Made by a program: the position numbers and the translations under genes. Shown here one piece after another: positions 58,940-64,000 of a stretch of DNA of 64,000 bases (within the stretch, counting starts at the first letter, position 1; each line of letters begins with the position of its first letter). Source of the stretch: Microplitis mediator. Its lineage: Eukaryota; Arthropoda; Insecta; Hymenoptera; Braconidae. Under the pieces are notes generated by a model. The model worked only from the letters and a program-made list of their open reading frames with translations, ran no database searches and was not told the DNA's origin. The DNA lies in contig NC_079977.1 in the NCBI RefSeq assembly GCF_029852145.1, forward strand, positions 20,462,781 to 20,526,780. Reading direction: 5' to 3'.

Positions 58940-59044
58940 CCCTGGTAGAAATTTTGCGGAATTTTCTCTGAAAAACTTGGTTCTAAAATTCTAAAGACTT
59001 TCTCAGAGTTACTCAGAGAAAAGTCCGAAAAATTTCCACCAGGG
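58940..59044. mobile_element. Foldback/MITE-like element with 32-bp arms
   Basis: CCCTGGTAGAAATTTTGCGG then AATTTTCTCTGA (58940-58971) pairs with TCAGAGAAAAGTCCGAAAAA then TTTCCACCAGGG (59013-59044) at 29 of 32 positions. About 105 bp in total, with no coding capacity. Confidence 0.75.
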
Positions 59045-60669
59045 TTGATATCAATTTGAAAAACCTACAAAAAATGGACTTTTCATGGTTTTTCAGCTAA
59101 TCAAATGCTGCTTTAAGAATATTGATGAAAAGTGTGATGTTGCCAGTTGATTTTACGGCTTAATGTACTTCCAATAGCCCGGGAAATTTTCGAATTGATC
59201 CATCGAACCGTTTGTTCGGACCGATTGCTCAAAGTTTTACAAAGCAATTAAAGGAACAAGTTTTGTGTTGTTATTACCAAAATGAGAAAACTAATTTTTT
59301 TTTGGATTTTCTTTCGTTTTTTGCGATAGTTATCCAGTAACCGTAAGGTAAAGAAAAAAAAAAATCCGAAAAACCATCAACAAAAAAAAAAAATGCCATT
59401 TGGCAACCAGGATGGAATGCAGAATTTTCGTAAATATTCAGCAGCAGATTTAATCTTTTCGATGTAAGTCACCATTTTTGACTCTGATATTGATAGATTT
59501 GGAGAGCTTTTGACGGCACATTTAGCAATGTCACAAACTTATTTATTTTGTGTCGTTAAAAATTGAATTATCAGACAAGATCATGAGTATGTAACATAAA
59601 ATCACTAGCGATTCCGAATAAAAGGATTACTAACGGATAAAAACACTCCGGACTTCCAAACAGAATATTGGAGTTACTCAATACATGGAACCGATCGGAA
59701 ATTTATTTGTCGTCCCATTACCTATCTAAACTGTGGTAGTTCAAAGTCTTCTACATGAATTTTTGATTTTTTTTCATAATTCTAACTTCAATGTTTTCTG
59801 ATATGACACCTAATACTCGAAATACGATAGTATTTGTTCGACCATAATACGATGAATAATAGTAAACAAAAAGTATTTCAAAATATGATATTGTGGACTT
59901 ACATTGTTGCAGTATTTTTTATTAAATCGATAGATTTATTTGAAAAATTATGAGAAAATTACAAAAATTAAATACACAATACAAAATATTAAATACAAAT
60001 ATATAAATAGGAATGAATAAAAGGCTACTTAACTATCGTCAATTCAACTGCAAGATACTGATAAGAGATTTTTGAAAAAGACATCACCTCGAACTGCATC
60101 ACCTCAGATAAAAAGCGATTTAGCAAATCATTTTCTTTCTCTGCCAATACAATATTTTTATAATTTACTTGTTTATTCAAATTAAGGCCCAGGGCTTGAT
60201 GATTAGGAGCGATTGGCGCGCTCTACGGGTGGTCAACAAGTGGCTACCAGAAAAAGTAATAGAAGATACGGGATCTCAATGACAGACATTGTCAATTCCA
60301 AATTTGAAGAAAATTAATTATTATAGTATCACTATGAATTCAAGCAAGTTTAATTCATTTGCATGAATTTTCAGTTTGCTGAGATTTCATCTTTGAGTAA
60401 GTACTTTGTATGTTCCTCATCGCATTTCAGATGTAAAACTGGGACAACGTGTTAAAGTATACAAATTTTGTCTATTTGCAGTCAAGAAATGGTAGCACTG
60501 TCATTTCTGCTGAATGAGTTATTGAATCTTTATGAAAATTGATTTTTCTCGTTTTCCGAATTCAAATTTCTATTTACACCAATATCAATAAGAATAAAAA
60601 CGAAATTAATCAGAGGTAATTTCGAATGGTTTTTAAAATTTAATTATCTCTGTTTACTATGGACATAAT

Positions 60670-60770
60670 TACCGCTTATAATAAATTTATTTACCGCTCC
60701 ATGTATGAGAAGATTTTCATTCCGGGCCACCTAGCGGATGATCTGGAACTAATTTCATAAAATTATTAAT
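60670..60770. repeat. Short third copy of the 58.2-kb segment
   Basis: ACCGCTCCATGTATGAGAAG then GGGCCACCTAGCGGATGATC and TGGAACTAA parallel 58185-58260 and 63764-63830. The flanks do not match, so this is a fragment. Confidence 0.75.
60726..60737 (-). promoter_or_regulatory. CTCF-like motif 3
   Basis: GCCACCTAGCGG in the context CCGGGCCACCTAGCGGATGA, within the short third copy. Confidence 0.45.
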
Positions 60771-60798
60771 TTCACAATTCATAATTTAAATTTCTGCA

Positions 60799-61722
60799 CC
60801 CGTATGGAAAAACCATATACTGTCGATAATATATAAAAAAATATATGGTAAATAACTGAACATATAAGGCGGCGAAATTATTAATATTGATTAATATATG
60901 ATTTATCATATATAATAATTTATACGTTTAATATTATAATAATCCATATCATTTATAATATATGTAATTATATACATGTGATATTGTATCAAAAATTATA
61001 TGTCCGCTTTATATATTAATTTATAACGTAAAATATATGTTTCATCTTATAAATTAAGTTATAATTTTAATATTATTATAATCCATATAATTTATAATAT
61101 ATGTAATTGCATACATATGATATTACATCTGAAAATATATTCTCGTTTTATATATAAACTTATAATTTCAAAATTATAATAATTTCGATATTATTATTCA
61201 TAAATAATTTAAAAAATACACTCATACCAAAAATTAAAGGAACAAAAAAATTTTAGAAATTTTTTAGTGATTTTTGCAAGACTGTAACTTCATGAAAAAT
61301 AATCGTATCGAGATTTAAAAAAAAACATTTTATAGCTTGAAATCTCTAGTTTTATATTTGTGCAAATATATATAAATATATATTTATATAAATATATATT
61401 TACATACATTTATACAAATATATGTGAACATATATTTATACAATTATATGTTTACATGTATAAATTTTATATGTCAGTCATATAATTAAATCATATATCT
61501 TATCATATAACTTAAAGTATAGTATAAAATATTATAAGCAATATTTATAAGTTAGCATATAAAAAAAATATATTACCGATATATATGTTGCAAATTATAA
61601 AATCATATAATATTTCGGCAAAATTTTGTATATGGCTCCATATATGACTTCTTATAATTCCATATAATTTGTCATATATTTTGAATTATACTGAAGCTCA
61701 TATATTGCTTTTTCATACGGGC
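60799..61722. mobile_element. TATATA-rich element with CCCGTATG ends
   Basis: The left end CCCGTATGGAAAAACCATAT and right end (complement CCCGTATGAAAAAGCAATAT) are inverted repeats. The body is TATAATATATG words. A fragment at 61228-61352 (AATTAAAGGAAC.., AAATCTCTAGTTT) resembles 58416-58540. It may therefore be two elements or one with an insert. It is related by its ends to 52262-53831. Confidence 0.65.
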
Positions 61723-62300
61723 AAGTACTAAATTTTGGATTTTCAAAATTGGCGTCTAAAGCCAAAATAATTTTTTTTTATACAGATAGTCTTTAATTAT
61801 TTTAGGTACAGAGGAGCTAAAATACGAAGTAACAGATTTTTTAATGTTCGTATTAATTGATGGTGTCAATGATTGATGAATCTACAGTCCATAAAATTTT
61901 GAGTGACCAAATTTTATTTTTAGTCATCGCTCATTCAAATAAAGGGACAGTAAAAAATCAGATAGTTGACAAAGTGATGGAAAAATGTTCAAACCTTTAA
62001 AATAGTACTAATTTATTTTCTGTCTTTAATATACACAATTTATAAGACATCGATTTCTGAACATTCAAGTCTTTGCACTGAAATTCAATAACACAGTAAA
62101 AAATATTGTGTATCTGTCTTATAGACGGTCCGTTTAAAATTTTTTGTGTCGAATCAACTTAACTCTCTGTGTTACTTTAAACTTTTCAATCGATTACTAT
62201 TCAACGCTTTGTAAGTGTTACCTAGTGCTAAAATTGGAATTATCCAAATTTATTAAGTGTTACCTATTAACATCAGTGTCATATCCGCCAAAAGAAAGTG
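61723..62300. other. Spacer
   Basis: Unique AT-rich sequence. The plus-strand frame at 62144-62332 (62 codons) runs into copy B and has no domain I can name. Confidence 0.4.
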
Positions 62301-62938
62301 TTGAAGCGACAGTTGTAATGGCGAAAAACTGAAGATCACCATCAATTAATAAGATCAATGTTGTGACTACGTTAAACAAATGATAACATGCCAACTACCT
62401 AATAATTTCAAATTTTATTAGCGGAAAGCACCAACTACAGTTAGCTGTATATTCCGTGCCATAGATGTTTCTGATGAATCTCGAGAATTTTCCAATTGAA
62501 ATCGAGTGAACCTTTTTTTGTTAAATATAATAAAGAACATCAAAATTCAAGTACAATCGAGGCAAAACCAAAAAGTTTTCTCCTCACAATATCATACAGG
62601 AGTTTAAAATCAATTTTTTAGAACATTAATCAATAATTTATTTGAAGAAATTCATTCCACAGTTAAACACAATAAGTTTTTTCTAATTTCAGAATCGTAA
62701 TTCTGAAATTCGATATGTTACTAAAAAATTCAACATGGAACTCAGATTAAATCCAGCATTCACATGTCGTCAAAAAAAAAAAAAAGGATCCATTAACCAA
62801 GATCTTCCGTCAACAATAATGACGTCAAATTCAAAATTATGTTTCATAGTGAAATAATTCACTACAAAATTTTGTAACGACAAACGAATTTATTTTCTCA
62901 GCCGACAGATCCACGAATGAGAAAGTCCTAATTTAAAA

Positions 62939-62950
62939 GCCACCTAGCGG
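62939..62950 (-). promoter_or_regulatory. CTCF-like motif 4
   Basis: GCCACCTAGCGG in the context AAAAGCCACCTAGCGGACGG, at the position equivalent to motif 1. Confidence 0.45.
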
Positions 62951-63795
62951 ACGGTCCAAAAACTATCGACCATAACGTCTTTCTATCTTCTAATAATAAA
63001 AATATTTTATTACGATAGTAAATTAATTTTTTATATTTATATATTTTCATATTTCACATATTTTAAGTGTTCGAATTTTACTGAAATTTTTTCAAATTTA
63101 CGATCATCATTACGACTATTTCAGAAGGACCGTGAAGAACTTGAGTGTAAACCTGATTTTTCAAAGATGTCTCAATAAGATTTGATCCGATCTAATAAAG
63201 TAATATCATTTATTAAGGTGATAGTTTTTAGAGTAAGCCCAAAATTAGTGAGAATTTTAACCGAGTTGCGTTAATTAATTTTTATAATCCTAATTAATGA
63301 TCGTTTTGATAGACTATGGCCATAATCTGATTTTTAAAAATCCCAAAATTATAAATTAGGCAAACAAATTTTCAAGTGTAAAAAACATTAGGCTTCAAAC
63401 ATTATAAGAATAACCGGAAAACCTACGATATGCCGATTTTGGCGATAAAAATTTATATTTCTGCTCTACATGTATAAATTCTGGACGACATCCAGTCAAC
63501 AACTAGTCAAAAACAACGAAGAGATCGTAGAATCATTAATTCCGAGAAAACAAATTTACAGAAAAATCTATTTATGGAAAATCAATTTAGTATTAGCGAA
63601 CATTTTAAAATTCATAGAGATAAACGAAAAACTTTAGTGACATTGTCGGAAATATTTTGGGAATCAGAAAAACAAGAAATTAAAGATCGAATTGCAATAA
63701 ACACAAAATTTGATCACAACTTATTTTTTCTTATAAAATAATCCAATTTATTAAAATTACTTACCGCTTCATGTATGAGAAGATTTAAACCCCAA

Positions 63796-63807
63796 GCCAC
63801 CTAGCGG
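63796..63807 (-). promoter_or_regulatory. CTCF-like motif 5
   Basis: GCCACCTAGCGG in the context CCAAGCCACCTAGCGGATGA, at the position equivalent to motif 2. Confidence 0.45.
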
Positions 63808-64000
63808 ATGATCTGGGACTAAGATCGTAAAATGAGTAGGTTTCATTATATTTCAACGATTTTACTTTCAGAAAGTACTAAATTTATGAAGTAAACGACC
63901 ATGTGTAGAAGGACAAAATATTTTCCGATCTTTCAATTAGACGAATAAAATTTTTTATCTCAACAAACTAAGTACTGTCAATATACATCCAAAAAATTAA

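Larger units (their letters stand above)
58540..60690. other. Unique sequence with two foldback structures
   Basis: No gene. A GC-rich hairpin lies at 58854-58909 and a foldback at 58940-59044 (listed separately). AATTAAAGGAACAAG near 59246 echoes AATTAAAGGGACAAG near 58418. Confidence 0.45.
62300..64000. repeat. Dispersed duplicated segment, copy B (runs off the window)
   Basis: The counterpart of copy A. 63661-64000 matches 58082-58421 with only about eight differences by eye, while 62331-62490 and 62870-63075 are more diverged. It continues beyond the end of the window. Confidence 0.8.

Overview
The window looks like a gene-poor stretch of a very AT-rich insect nuclear genome. The GC content is low by eye; I did not compute it. 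The only confidently recognised gene is the gap gene Krueppel (Kr), on the minus strand. Its five-finger zinc block and its C-terminal CtBP-binding region match insect Kr closely. The AT-richness, CACAG...CTGTG MITEs and lack of other genes would suit a hymenopteran, perhaps a parasitoid wasp, but no sequence here proves the order.

Layout. The main Kr coding exon is at 12706-14039. A 4.3-kb intron (14040-18318) carries a 153-bp tandem array and two MITEs. A 40-nt first coding exon lies at 18319-18358, and a putative promoter sits near 18.65-18.70 kb. Upstream of Kr (higher coordinates) come a ~195-bp array, a unique stretch with GGGTTA-type motifs resembling Kr sites (20.9-21.3 kb), and then some 30 kb of alternating tandem-repeat arrays and short, more GC-rich unique islands. 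Similar arrays fill the 12 kb downstream of Kr.

The dominant feature is a superfamily of ~180-200-bp foldback units. Each has a short inverted repeat around a GGAAATTTAA-like centre, either GTAGGAAATTTAA..CCTAC or CTTTTTTGTAG..CTACAAAAAAG. In many units this lies inside outer arms resembling ATAACTCGAAAACTAT / ATAGTTTTCGAGTTAT. At least seven arrays of clearly different sequence keep the same 195-196-bp period. Array orientation often flips across the unique islands. Two other arrays (21.3-22.6 and 26.3-27.3 kb) are built of a ~10-bp GATATTCAGT-like word.

From 50 kb onward the character changes to dispersed mobile-element debris. A three-deep nested insertion (52.2-55.1 kb) contains two overlapping unrecognised minus-strand reading frames. 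A near-perfect 264-bp-arm hairpin lies at 55.39-55.95 kb. A segment at 56.6-58.4 kb is repeated at 62.3-64.0 kb and runs off the window. This repeat carries a 12-bp motif, GCCACCTAGCGG, whose complement fits the CTCF core consensus; it occurs five times in the same orientation.

Coordinates of array edges are by eye and good to a few tens of bases. No alignments or searches were run.
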